The translations under genes and the position numbers were made by a program. A model generated the notes under the pieces. The model saw only the letters and a list, made by a program, of their open reading frames with translations. It made no database searches and had not been told where the DNA came from. Positions 35,618 to 44,317 of a DNA stretch of 44,568 nt are shown here, piece by piece (the first letter of the stretch is position 1; each line of letters starts with the position of its first letter). The stretch comes from Tannerella sp. (GTDB lineage Bacteria; Bacteroidota; Bacteroidia; Bacteroidales; Tannerellaceae), in NCBI GenBank assembly GCA_031285685.1, contig JAITVS010000371.1, forward strand, positions 1-44,568, read 5' to 3'.

Positions 35618-36301
35618 CTATTTACGAACCCAGACGTTTGTTATTTCGCCGAATACGATTTTGTGATAATCTTTCACTTCTTCATAAGCATCAACGACGA
35701 ATTGACGTCCTTCTTCCGAATAGAAATCGTTGGGTGAAACGGTCGTTACTTCCGTAAGTTTACATTCGATGATTAATTTGGCCTCTTTGTATGTCATATT
35801 TCCGGAAGGTGTTTGTACGGAAGATAGTTTGCTTTCTTTCATTTTATCGCTGTCACGTCCCGATTTGGTTCCGAAAAGCATGATGTCATCTTTGTATGTA
35901 TCATCAAAATAACTCATGGTATATGTTTTCTCATTGCGCATTACTTCAAGCGTGTAGCGGTTTGCACGAAGCATGCACCAGGTTGCCGGTTTATTAAACA
36001 AAATACCCATTCCTCCCCAACCGGCTACCATCGAATTATAAAGTGAAGGATTTCCCGCGGTGATAACCGTATAATCCGACCCTACCAGCGTGAAAACGTC
36101 TCCGGGCATATTTTTCGCTTCGATTGATTTGAATAATTCGTCAAAAGAGCGTGTTTGTATTTCTTCGCGACTGAGAATTGTTTTTGCAGCTACGGTAGTT
36201 TCATTCTCCTGTTTTTGCTCTGCTTTTTCACTGTTGTTACAGTTACAGCCCGAACTGATAAGGGCTGTCAATACGAAAAGTAAAATGACTGACTTCTTCA
36301 T
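35618..36301 (-). CDS. Exported lipoprotein with flavin-reductase-like (split-barrel FMN-binding) domain
   Basis: The 227-residue product has a lipoprotein signal (LTALISSGC, Cys19) and a Glu/Gln/Thr-rich linker to about residue 45. The rest resembles the flavin-reductase-like split barrel: GDVFTLVGS, then NSMVAGWGGMGILFNKPATW (as in N-x-M-T-x-x-W-G-x-x-G), LRANRYTLEVMRNEKTYTMSYF, LFGTKSGRDSDKMKESKL, YKEAKLIIECKL and DYHKIVFGEI. Cytoplasmic relatives bind FMN and are often thiol- or flavin-reducing. Here the domain is predicted outside the inner membrane, which is unusual, since FMN would have to be loaded there or the fold used for another purpose. The gene stands alone between ahcY (convergent) and ybaK (same strand, 55 bases away). 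Confidence 0.78.
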   Translation of the reverse strand: MKKSVILLFVLTALISSGCNCNNSEKAEQKQENETTVAAKTILSREEIQTRSFDELFKSIEAKNMPGDVFTLVGSDYTVITAGNPSLYNSMVAGWGGMGILFNKPATWCMLRANRYTLEVMRNEKTYTMSYFDDTYKDDIMLFGTKSGRDSDKMKESKLSSVQTPSGNMTYKEAKLIIECKLTEVTTVSPNDFYSEEGRQFVVDAYEEVKDYHKIVFGEITNVWVRK

Positions 36302-36356
36302 GTTAATATGTTTTTATAATTGATAATGAATTCTTTTTAAGTTATTTTTTTGATTT

Positions 36357-36833
36357 TCAAGATATAACATCCGTAATCACAGCATTGATAAAATCAGTCA
36401 AATGCAGCGGAGCTAATTTCAGTTGAAGGCCGCGTTGGCCGGCGCTGATGTATATATAATCAAATTGGCGGCACGTTTCGTGAATATAGGTCGGGAAAGG
36501 TTTTTTCATGCCGATAGGAGAGCATCCGCCGCGAATATAGCCGGTCAAAGGCAACAGTTCTTTCATCTGGATCATTTCCGCACTTTTGTTTCCCGATACT
36601 TTAGCCGCTTTTTTCAGATCTACTTCGGCATCTCCCGGAATTACACAAACAAACAATCCGTAGCGGTCGCCACGTAGAATAAGCGTCTTGAATACTTGTG
36701 CTATGTTTTCATTTAACTGTTCCGCAACATGCGTAGCTGCCAGATTATTTTCATCAACTTCATAAGGAATCAGTTCATAAGGAACTTTAGCTTTATCCAA
36801 TAATCGCGCGGCATTTGTCTTCTGTACTTTCAC
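36357..36833 (-). CDS. ybaK: Cys-tRNA(Pro) deacylase, YbaK/EbsC family
   Basis: YbaK removes cysteine wrongly loaded onto tRNA(Pro), a trans-editing step in translation fidelity. The sequence KTNAARLLDKAKVPYELIPYEVDE, AEQLNENIAQVFKTLILRGD (with the substrate-contacting Lys), VCVIPGDAEVDLKKAAKV, LTGYIRGGCSPIGMKKPFPTYI and ISAGQRGLQLKLAPLHL is typical. I place the start at a GTG at 36833 (giving MKVQKTNAARLL, 158 residues). The frame runs on to a TTG at 36854, but a -7 promoter element overlaps that codon, so it should not be in the mRNA. Confidence 0.92.
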   Translation of the reverse strand: MKVQKTNAARLLDKAKVPYELIPYEVDENNLAATHVAEQLNENIAQVFKTLILRGDRYGLFVCVIPGDAEVDLKKAAKVSGNKSAEMIQMKELLPLTGYIRGGCSPIGMKKPFPTYIHETCRQFDYIYISAGQRGLQLKLAPLHLTDFINAVITDVIS

Positions 36834-36851
36834 TATACATCTATTTTTTGA

Positions 36852-36859
36852 CAAAATTA
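36852..36859 (-). promoter_or_regulatory. -7 element of ybaK
   Basis: On the minus strand the bases read TAATTTTG, matching TAnnTTTG, about 18 bases before the GTG at 36833. The element covers the alternative TTG start at 36854 and so argues against it. Confidence 0.5.
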
Positions 36860-37075
36860 CGGTTTGAACGGGAGACTGTAATTGGAATAATTGTTAAATA
36901 ATTAAAATATGTCTTTTCCGTTTATAAGAGAGAGTGTATGATTTAAAAAACAACATTTATCCACCATTAAACAAGAATTATCCGCATTGATTGGTGCCGA
37001 AGGAGGTAACTTGCGCATCTGAAAAAGCATGGAAATATATATAAACACGAATATTTTTAATTTAATACAAATCAT

Positions 37076-38218
37076 ATGAAACATCTTTTTATTAACATTG
37101 CTTTAAGCATCATTTTTATTGGTTTGACGAATGCCCTGGTGGCGCAACCACAATCCCGGCCTGTAAATACGGAAGATCTGCCGGGAAAACGTTCGGCTCT
37201 TAGTATCAGAGGGTCCGCCTATCCGCGTATTTTATCCGAAAATCGCGCGTCATTTAAAATTAAAGCGCCGGATGCCAAGAAAGTACAGATCGATCTGGGG
37301 AAGAAATACGACATGACGCGCGATGAAAATGGAGAATGGATATGTACTACAGAGCCGTTGGGCCCGGGCTTCCATTATTATTTCCTGATTATTGACGGAG
37401 TTTCGGTGGCCGATCCGGCGAGCGAATCATTTTATGGTTGTAGCAGGATGTCGAGTGGCATTGAGATTCCTTATCCTGCCGGCGAAAACCATTTTTATCT
37501 TTCCGATGTACCGCATGGCGAAATACGGATGAAGCGTTATTTTTCCAAAACCGCCAACGACTGGAGAAGGATGTATGTTTATACGCCTCCCGGCTATGAT
37601 AAGGGTAATCAGCCGTATCCCGTACTTTATCTGCAACATGGCGGCGGAGAGGATGAACGGGGCTGGTCGCAGCAAGGACTGACCGATATTATCATGGACA
37701 ACCTGATAGCGGAAGGCGAAGCCGTACCGATGGTTATCGCAATGCTGGACGGAAATACCAGGGACTTTGATTCCGAACTGTTCAATGAATGCATTCCGTT
37801 TGTAGAAAAGAATTTCAACGTAAAGACCGATAAGGATAACAGAGGGTTGGCCGGGCTTTCCATGGGAGGCATTCAAACATTGAACGCAAGCATTCGCCGG
37901 CCGGAAATGTTCTCTTATGTGGGAGTGTTTAGTTCCGGTTGGTGGGCTAAGGCTCCACAGGGACTTCCCGACGATAATACGACCGAACAGTATTATACAA
38001 TGTTGAAAGAGAATAAGGACGTTTATAATAACGGCTTCAAACAGTTCTGGATATCCATGGGCGGACAAGAAGATATTGCTTATAATAATTGTCAGGTTAT
38101 GATGAAGCGCTTCGATGAGATCGGTATTAAATACACTTATTATGAAACGCCCGGCGGGCATACCTGGCCTGTATGGAGGGAAAGCCTTTACCGGTTCGCG
38201 CCTCTGTTGTTCAAATAA
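37076..38218 (+). CDS. Secreted CE1-type (feruloyl/acetyl) esterase with N-terminal E-set domain
   Basis: The 380-residue protein starts with a signal peptide (INIALSIIFIGLTNALVAQ). Residues about 45-145 form an immunoglobulin-like E-set domain (VQIDLGKKYDMTRDENGEWICTTEPLGPGFHYYFLIIDG, ends shown: YDMTRDENGEW; GPGFHYYFLIIDG). The catalytic esterase-D-like domain follows: YTPPGYDKGNQPYPVLYLQHGGGEDERGW (in part), nucleophile Ser262 in GLSMGG, Asp333 in GGQEDIAYNN, His362 in PGGHTWPVW. Such enzymes remove ferulate or acetyl groups from plant hemicellulose. The gene leads a rightward set with an alpha/beta hydrolase and GH9. Its closest visible relative is the leftward esterase at 41904-43115. 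Confidence 0.9.
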   Translation: MKHLFINIALSIIFIGLTNALVAQPQSRPVNTEDLPGKRSALSIRGSAYPRILSENRASFKIKAPDAKKVQIDLGKKYDMTRDENGEWICTTEPLGPGFHYYFLIIDGVSVADPASESFYGCSRMSSGIEIPYPAGENHFYLSDVPHGEIRMKRYFSKTANDWRRMYVYTPPGYDKGNQPYPVLYLQHGGGEDERGWSQQGLTDIIMDNLIAEGEAVPMVIAMLDGNTRDFDSELFNECIPFVEKNFNVKTDKDNRGLAGLSMGGIQTLNASIRRPEMFSYVGVFSSGWWAKAPQGLPDDNTTEQYYTMLKENKDVYNNGFKQFWISMGGQEDIAYNNCQVMMKRFDEIGIKYTYYETPGGHTWPVWRESLYRFAPLLFK

Positions 38219-38248
38219 AAAGTTGATTTTAAACAAAAAAGGAAAAGG

Positions 38249-39112
38249 ATGAATATAAGTAGCCTGACAAAGATGATTCTTCTGTCTATGATAATCACAT
38301 GGGTCGGTTGTCATTCCGGAGAAACTAAAAAAGCATTGACCGAAACGGTACCGGAAGAGCTTAAAAGCGTTCGGGTTACGGACAATATCCCTTATCGCTC
38401 CGGACATGAAAAATGGGTGCTGGATTTGGCCGAGCCGGAAAATTTCGGTGAAGAAATACGTCCGGCAATTGTACTGGTTCATGGCGGCGGATGGCGTTTC
38501 GGCTCCAAGCAGGAACCTGTTTTTCGCTCCATGCTTCTTTATTATGCAAATCTGGGATATGTAACGGTTTCTGTAGATTATCGTTTAGCCGATGATGCGC
38601 CTTTTCCAGCTTGTATCGAAGATGTAAAATGTGCCGTCAGATGGCTCAGGGCTCATGCCGAAGAGTATCGTATCGATCCGGAACGGATCGGAACTTACGG
38701 ACATTCGGCCGGAGCGCATCTGGCTGTTATGTTGGCCGTATCTTCCGAAAATAAGGAATTGGAGGGTGATGGCCCCTGGCAGGAATATTCCAGTCGTTTG
38801 ACTTGTGCGGCAGGTGGAGCTACACCGACGGAAATCGGTAATCCGAATAACCCGTGGTCGGAGCATCCGGAATGGGGGCCGATTGGCTATATCTCCGGCG
38901 GCCAGCCGCCGATTCTGCTGCTGCAGGGTGGAGCAGACCCGATTGTCAAAGCACATCTGGTGGAAGATTACTACAATAAAATGAAAGCTGCTGGTGCAAA
39001 TATCGAATATATTGTTGTTTCCGGGCAAGGGCACGATGTGTCGTATTCTTTGGCGACAGATATCACTCAGCCGGCGATGGATCAATTTTTTGCCGAATAT
39101 TTAAAAAAATAA
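38249..39112 (+). CDS. Alpha/beta-hydrolase (BD-FAE/carboxylesterase-like) lipoprotein
   Basis: The 287-residue product has an N-terminal hydrophobic segment ending in Cys21 (WVGCHSG), an imperfect lipobox. The hydrolase domain shows the oxyanion HGGGW motif (residues 78-82), the nucleophile Ser153 in GHSAGAHLA, Asp230 in LLLQGGADPIV and His262 in SGQGHDVSYSL, a full triad. The pattern PAIVLVHGGGW...YVTVSVDYRLA...PACIEDVKCAVRWLRAHA is typical of the BD-FAE and hormone-sensitive-lipase-like group, which includes acetyl xylan and feruloyl esterases. It lies 30 bases after the CE1-type esterase and 132 before GH9, on one strand. Confidence 0.88.
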   Translation: MNISSLTKMILLSMIITWVGCHSGETKKALTETVPEELKSVRVTDNIPYRSGHEKWVLDLAEPENFGEEIRPAIVLVHGGGWRFGSKQEPVFRSMLLYYANLGYVTVSVDYRLADDAPFPACIEDVKCAVRWLRAHAEEYRIDPERIGTYGHSAGAHLAVMLAVSSENKELEGDGPWQEYSSRLTCAAGGATPTEIGNPNNPWSEHPEWGPIGYISGGQPPILLLQGGADPIVKAHLVEDYYNKMKAAGANIEYIVVSGQGHDVSYSLATDITQPAMDQFFAEYLKK

Positions 39113-39244
39113 GATTTTAAATGCTTGTAAAACGAAAGTTTGCCGGCAAAATATTCATTTACGAATGTAATATGACGCGGTCGATATTCAGTCTGTAAAT
39201 ACCGAAGGTGAGGCATATTACATGAATGTAAAAATAATAATACG

Positions 39245-41803
39245 ATGAAAATCAAACCATTATTTATATTTTTCTTTTTGTTGTGCAGTATGTCTTCATA
39301 CAGTCAGCAGTTGGAATTGAACGAACTGGAATATTTCGAAACACGCGGTGTAAATGTGTTGGTATACAGCAACCGCTACAACCCGGTTTTCTTTGATGAG
39401 AAAACAGCCGGGATAGAGTTGATTCATCATGGGGTCAGAACGGCTACCGGCGGAGCGGTTCGTCTTCATAATACACCCGAACAGTGGGATTTGGTACCTG
39501 CTATTGTCAATCGCCATGTGGACCGGGATAATAAAACGATTTCAACGACCCTTCGTTACGAAGATTTTGATTTTAATTCGGAATTGAAGGTTATGCCTCG
39601 GGGTAAAGGTTTTTTAATTCAGGTGATCCTTGAAAAACCCGTTCCGCCGAAGTTGGTCGGGCGCGCCGGACTGAATCTGGAGTTTTTCCCTCCGGGTTAT
39701 TGGGAAAGTATTTATATGTCCGACGGTAAACCGAAATTATTCCCCCGTTATCCATCGAGTGATACATATGTAAGACCTAAAAAGGAAAAGATTCAGCAAA
39801 TATATGATCACTCCACTTTCGATGATCGGGGGAGAGAAGAGTTCCTGGATCCTCTTCCGATCTCGACTGCCAGGACTTTTGTTCTGGCTCCGGATGATCC
39901 GGAACGTCGGTTGACCATTCAATCCGATTCGGATATCCTGTTTTTCGACGGACGTGTTCTTGCACAAAACGGTTGCTATGTGATGCGCAGTATATTACCC
40001 GGTGACCGGACCGGAAAAGTAATGGAATGGTATGTGGAACCCAATGCCATTCCGGACTGGACCCGTGAGCCGGTAATCGGTTTTTCGCAGGTAGGTTATA
40101 CACCCGCGCAACAAAAAATCGCGGTCATCGAACTGGATAAGAATGACACGCCTATGGCGGTAGCGACATTGTATCAGGTTGCAGCAGACGGGACAGCGCG
40201 TAAAATGTTTTCGGCTGATGCGAACGTTTGGGGCAGATATCTGCGGTATAATTACCTGACATTTGATTTCAGTTCGGTCAGAGAGCCGGGTATCTATTAT
40301 ATTGAATACGGGGGCTATAAAACAAATGTTTTTCCGATTGACAAGAATGTGTATGACGGGCTTTGGCATACGACAATGGATGTGTGGCTACCCGTGCAAA
40401 TGGATCACATGACAGTAAATGAGGGTTATCGCATCTGGCATGGCACGCCTTATGAAGATGACGCTATTCAGGCGCCGTTGAACCACCGGCATTTTGATGG
40501 GTATAGTATGGGTGATACGACCGATACCCGCTTCAAACCGTTTGAGCGTATTCCGGGTCTGAATGTCGGCGGCTGGTATGATGCGGGTGATTTTGATATT
40601 CAGACAGGTTCGCATAATTCTGTTGTGATGGACCTGGTACAGATCTACGAAACGTTTGCTCCGGATCGGGATATGACTTATGTCGATCAGAAAACGAAAT
40701 ATACCGATCTGCACCGTCCGGACGGCAAAAATGATCTGTTGCAGCAAGTTGAACACGGGGTGCTGGCATTAGTCGCCCAGATTGAGAATGTCGGTCATCC
40801 GGTGTGGGGCATCATTGTAGGCAATTTGCATCAGTATCATCATTTGGGCGACGCGGCAACGATTACGGATAATCTACCTTATAATCCGGGTCTGAAACCT
40901 TATGAAACGGATGGATTATCAAGCGGAACGCCGGACGACCGTTGGGTGTTTACCAACAGAAATGCGTTTATGGATTATGCTATGGCTGCTTCTTTGGCTG
41001 CTGCGAGTCGTGTATTGAAAAATTTTAATCCCGATCTGTCGAAGCGGGCACTAGCCTGTGCTCAAAAGATGTGGGACGAGAATGTGAATAAACCGGCAGA
41101 TGCTATTCCCCGTCACGGCGTGTTTGGCTTTGGGGGGGGCAATATGTCAGCGGCACTTCAGCTTTATATTGCCACAAAAGATGAAAAGTATAAAATCGTA
41201 TTTGAAGAAGCGCTCTGGAAGATGCTCGACGCTCCTACGATCAACACGAATATGCCAGGAAATGTACCGGTTGCGAATGGAATTTCGTATGCCTTTGCCG
41301 TATATCCCTATATGGACGCCGGTTTTCATCAAAAATTACGCCCTTACATTCTGAAATACAAGGAAGAATCGGATACCGTTACTGCAAAAAGTCCTTATGG
41401 CGTACCGATGGGCGGACGCGGTTGGGCGGGCAACGGGCCGATTATGAGTTGGGCAATCAACAACTACTTTGCAAATAAGTATTATCCCGATATCATCGAT
41501 GAAGAATATGTGTACAGAGGGTTAAATTATCTTTTCGGTTGTCATCCCTATTCAAACATTTCATTTGTAGCCGCCATTGGCGCCCAATCGAAAAAAATGA
41601 CCTATGGCAGCAACCGCGCCGACTTTACATTCATCGCTGGTGGAGTTGTGCCCGGCCTGTTATTTCTGCAACCCGATTTCTATGAAAACAAAGACGACTG
41701 GCCTTTTATCTGGGGACAGAATGAAGCCATCATCACCACCGCGACACCGTATGTTTTCTTAGGCAATGCGATCGAAGAATTAGCTAAAAGAATGAATAAA
41801 TAA
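39245..41803 (+). CDS. Glycoside hydrolase family 9 enzyme with extra N-terminal beta domain
   Basis: An 852-residue secreted protein (signal MKIKPLFIFFFLLCSMSSYS). Residues about 22-275 form a beta-rich domain I cannot name, recalling polysaccharide-lyase or mutarotase-like sandwiches. A cellulase-type Ig domain (VGYTPAQQKIAVIELDK, about residues 285-380) precedes the (alpha/alpha)6 catalytic barrel. Its active-site motif GGWYDAGDFDIQTG contains Asp446 and Asp449; the general acid is Glu827 in WGQNEAIITTATPYVFL. The classic GH9 motif with His-His-Arg is replaced by YGSNRADFTFIAGGVVPG, as in the clade common in Bacteroidota. Substrates in GH9 include cellulose, mixed-linkage glucan, xyloglucan and chitosan oligomers; which applies here is open. 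With the flanking esterases, a substituted plant glucan or xylan-type polymer is a reasonable inference. Confidence 0.92.
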   Translation: MKIKPLFIFFFLLCSMSSYSQQLELNELEYFETRGVNVLVYSNRYNPVFFDEKTAGIELIHHGVRTATGGAVRLHNTPEQWDLVPAIVNRHVDRDNKTISTTLRYEDFDFNSELKVMPRGKGFLIQVILEKPVPPKLVGRAGLNLEFFPPGYWESIYMSDGKPKLFPRYPSSDTYVRPKKEKIQQIYDHSTFDDRGREEFLDPLPISTARTFVLAPDDPERRLTIQSDSDILFFDGRVLAQNGCYVMRSILPGDRTGKVMEWYVEPNAIPDWTREPVIGFSQVGYTPAQQKIAVIELDKNDTPMAVATLYQVAADGTARKMFSADANVWGRYLRYNYLTFDFSSVREPGIYYIEYGGYKTNVFPIDKNVYDGLWHTTMDVWLPVQMDHMTVNEGYRIWHGTPYEDDAIQAPLNHRHFDGYSMGDTTDTRFKPFERIPGLNVGGWYDAGDFDIQTGSHNSVVMDLVQIYETFAPDRDMTYVDQKTKYTDLHRPDGKNDLLQQVEHGVLALVAQIENVGHPVWGIIVGNLHQYHHLGDAATITDNLPYNPGLKPYETDGLSSGTPDDRWVFTNRNAFMDYAMAASLAAASRVLKNFNPDLSKRALACAQKMWDENVNKPADAIPRHGVFGFGGGNMSAALQLYIATKDEKYKIVFEEALWKMLDAPTINTNMPGNVPVANGISYAFAVYPYMDAGFHQKLRPYILKYKEESDTVTAKSPYGVPMGGRGWAGNGPIMSWAINNYFANKYYPDIIDEEYVYRGLNYLFGCHPYSNISFVAAIGAQSKKMTYGSNRADFTFIAGGVVPGLLFLQPDFYENKDDWPFIWGQNEAIITTATPYVFLGNAIEELAKRMNK

Positions 41804-41840
41804 AGGGAATATTTGTACACAAAATTGATCTTTAAACCTA

Positions 41841-41876
41841 TAGCCCAATCAGATCAGAAATGAACCGATTGGGCTA
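41841..41876. terminator. Terminator between convergent GH9 and esterase genes
   Basis: TAGCCCAATC (41841-41850) and GATTGGGCTA (41867-41876) are perfect 10-base arms around a 16-base loop. It sits between two convergent stop codons (41803 plus, 41904 minus), where a shared terminator is expected. The flanking T runs are short. Confidence 0.65.
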
Positions 41877-41903
41877 TTAAATATGGTAGCGGAAGTAAGT
41901 TAA

Positions 41904-43115
41904 TCAGAATAATCTGGAGGCAAAATCATGTAGTGATTTTCGCCAGACCTGCCATTCGTGATCGCCGGGGAAAGTTGCGAATGTGACGTTTAAGCCGTAT
42001 TTTTTAAAGATTTCAATTTGTTTTTGGGTCGCTTCAAGACGTACATCCTGTTCACCGACGGAAATATAAAGCAATTGCAGCTGCTGATTAAACGATTTGG
42101 CTCCGGATAATAAGCCGGGGATTTCGTCTTCTGCGTTAAAGGCAGGCGCTCCCTGCAACGCTATGCCACCGAAAAGACCGGAACTGAATATGCCGACAGA
42201 GCCGAATACAGCTGTGTTTTGCAGGCCGGCATAGAACGATTGTCCTCCCCCCATGGACAATCCGGCTATAGCGCGGTGTTTTTGATCGGTAAGCGTCCGG
42301 TAATTACTTTCTATGTAAGGAATAATGTTATCAATCATTTCTTCTATGAAGGGCTCCATACCCTTTTTGTTATAGCCGCCACGGCCCAGGTTGCCGTTTG
42401 CAATAACGACAATCATTTCGCGCGCTTTCCCTTCGGCGATCAGATTATCGAGTATTGTCGCCGTTTTTCCCTGTATTGCCCAGCCCCGGTGATCTTCGCC
42501 GCCGCCATGTTGGATGTAAAGTACGGGATATTTTTTGCCGGTTTCTTTATCGTAGCCCGGCGGAGTATAAATGTTTACCGGTCGCCACGATCGGGTTACT
42601 TTTGAGTAATAATTTCCCGAGCGTATAACCCCGTGCGGCACATTTTTGATTTCGTAGAAGTCGCAGTCCTTTTCGGGTATGTCAATGGCGCTGCTCATTC
42701 TTCCGCCTCCGTAAAATGACTCACTGGCAGGATCGGAAAAACTTACGCCGTCAACGACAAGCGAATAGTAATGGAAGCCCGGAACCAAAGGATCTGTTGT
42801 TACTGTCCAGACACCGTCGTCGGCTTTTTTCATGTCATAATGATGGCCGATTCCTACGTGTACCTCGATGTGTTGTGCATCAGGCACTTTGATGCTGAAT
42901 ATAGCGCTCATGTCGGGTAACACTCTTGGATATCCGTTCGGATTGATGTTGGTTTCGGGGGCGATTCCCGGCAATTGAACTTGTGGCGCCACACCGAATG
43001 GAGGCTGTGCAGTAGTTGTGCATAAGAAGGCAGGAAAAAACAAAAGGAACAGGAAATGAACATTCTTTATTATGAATGATTTTGGCGATTTTATAAAAAC
43101 CAGGTTTTGTTTCAT
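41904..43115 (-). CDS. Secreted CE1-type esterase, paralogue of the one at 37076
   Basis: The 403-residue protein has a signal peptide (VHFLFLLFFPAFLCTTTAQ), an N-terminal E-set domain (HHYDMKKADDGVWTVTTDPLVPGFHYYSLVVDG, in part: DDGVWTVTTDPLVPGFHYY) and an esterase-D-like domain with Ser287 in GLSMGG, Asp357 in VGEQDVRL and His386 in GDHEWQVW. It matches the first esterase block for block: FYGGGRMSSAIDIP against FYGCSRMSSGIEIP, YPVLYIQHGGGEDHRGW against YPVLYLQHGGGEDERGW. The N-terminal tail differs, being Pro/Gln-rich here. Start at 43115 includes a polar stretch of about 18 residues before the hydrophobic core; a later start is possible. It follows the GH43-like gene after 83 bases, on the same strand. 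Confidence 0.9.
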   Translation of the reverse strand: MKQNLVFIKSPKSFIIKNVHFLFLLFFPAFLCTTTAQPPFGVAPQVQLPGIAPETNINPNGYPRVLPDMSAIFSIKVPDAQHIEVHVGIGHHYDMKKADDGVWTVTTDPLVPGFHYYSLVVDGVSFSDPASESFYGGGRMSSAIDIPEKDCDFYEIKNVPHGVIRSGNYYSKVTRSWRPVNIYTPPGYDKETGKKYPVLYIQHGGGEDHRGWAIQGKTATILDNLIAEGKAREMIVVIANGNLGRGGYNKKGMEPFIEEMIDNIIPYIESNYRTLTDQKHRAIAGLSMGGGQSFYAGLQNTAVFGSVGIFSSGLFGGIALQGAPAFNAEDEIPGLLSGAKSFNQQLQLLYISVGEQDVRLEATQKQIEIFKKYGLNVTFATFPGDHEWQVWRKSLHDFASRLF

Positions 43116-43198
43116 AGCGTATAATTATTAAAATATGAGTTTCTTCGTTTTAATATAGGCTGTTATAGCTCCGTTTCATGACGTAATTTATGGATGGT

Positions 43199-44317
43199 TT
43201 ACGGATATTTACCCAGTATTTTGAGTTCATTTCCGGAAAGATCTGCTTCAAAAAAGACCGGCTTTCGCGGGCCCGGATTTTCCGGGTTGAGGCTTTGGGT
43301 GTGCATGGAGAGCAAAATTTTTCCTTCAAATGTGCGGAATAGCATCGCATGTCCGGAATTGTCCGGATTCAATGGTTTGTCTGTCTGTACCCACGGGCCG
43401 GAGAGTTTTCCGGATACCGAGTAAGCTACTCCCTGTGCATAACGTTTGTCACTCCAGCTTGCCCAAAGCATTCCCAGCTGGTTTGTTTCGGTTCTGAAGA
43501 AGAAGGGGCCGTCTATCACATATCCGTCTAAAGGCATGCCATAAGTAAGTTCGCCGATTGAACTCATTTCTCTCGGCCAGGAGGCGTCCGATGCTTTGAA
43601 CATGGCTGTCGGTTCTCCGGCCGGCCCGGACAAATCGGGAGCGAGTTCGACATACTTCACAATTCCATCGATAATCTGCATCCAATCATGGCAGAATACC
43701 AGATAAGGTTTTCCGTCCTCTACCCAAAGCGTACCGTCGAGTGTAGACCATTTCTCGGGCAGATAGAAATTTTTATTTATGGGACGATACGGCCCTTCCG
43801 GCCTGTCGGAAACTAAGATATGGGGAGAGCGCCGTTGTACGTCGTACCGATCCGGTACCGTGTCGACAATGAGCTGTGTATTTGTAAAGGTGGCGATACA
43901 ATAGTATTTATTTTTATATTTATGCAGTTCGGGCGCCCAGATCATTGGCTGTGTTCCGATCCACGATGCGGTATCGATCTCGATATAGTTATATGGCCCT
44001 TCCCACATTTTCAGATCGGCGCTCTTCCATAGATTACCGCCGCTTCCGGTCAGATAATACATCTGTGTCGCCTCATCGGCCAATACAAACGGATCACTCA
44101 TAATCAGGGAGTCAAGGGGGACTATGCCGGGCGGCCGTGTTCCCCATCCGATCAGAAGTTTGTATCCATTTGCCGGATTATCCTGCTTTGTCCGGTTACA
44201 GGCAATCAGACATAGAGTGAACGATACCAGTAAACCGAATGATATTTTCCGGATCTGCCGTTTACGTTTAATATTTTCCAATGCTTTGTATTTAAATTTT
44301 TTACTTTTTACAAACAT
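43199..44317 (-). CDS. GH43-like glycoside hydrolase lipoprotein
   Basis: A 372-residue lipoprotein (SFTLCLIACN, Cys40) with a five-bladed beta-propeller layout. Marks of clan GH-F/GH43: Asp75 in SDPFVLADE (catalytic base), WAPELHKYKNKYYCIATF, SPHILVSDRPEGPYRPI, Asp194 in LDGTLWVEDGKPYLVF (pKa modulator), then VIDGPFFFRTETNQLGMLWASWS and GHAMLFRTFEGKILLSMH. The position expected to hold the general acid Glu (E-G-P) is Asp269 here. GH43 members attack arabinose- or xylose-containing side chains; the exact activity is unknown. The N-terminus is long and basic before the signal; a TTG at residue 14 is an alternative start. It is the first gene of the leftward pair with the second esterase. Confidence 0.82.
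   Translation of the reverse strand: MFVKSKKFKYKALENIKRKRQIRKISFGLLVSFTLCLIACNRTKQDNPANGYKLLIGWGTRPPGIVPLDSLIMSDPFVLADEATQMYYLTGSGGNLWKSADLKMWEGPYNYIEIDTASWIGTQPMIWAPELHKYKNKYYCIATFTNTQLIVDTVPDRYDVQRRSPHILVSDRPEGPYRPINKNFYLPEKWSTLDGTLWVEDGKPYLVFCHDWMQIIDGIVKYVELAPDLSGPAGEPTAMFKASDASWPREMSSIGELTYGMPLDGYVIDGPFFFRTETNQLGMLWASWSDKRYAQGVAYSVSGKLSGPWVQTDKPLNPDNSGHAMLFRTFEGKILLSMHTQSLNPENPGPRKPVFFEADLSGNELKILGKYP

Noticed and set aside
36942-37022. Short open stretch reading LSTIKQELSALIGAEGGNLRI before a stop, upstream of the first esterase
   Set aside because: Only about 26 codons after a stop, no start codon and no upstream coding sequence. It could be a gene remnant, but nothing supports a call.
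37427-38482. Long minus-strand frame of 351 codons opposite the first CE1-type esterase and the start of the next gene
   Set aside because: It is antisense to a well-supported esterase, has a low-complexity mix of Phe/His/Arg/Pro residues, no domain pattern, and crosses the boundary of two real genes.
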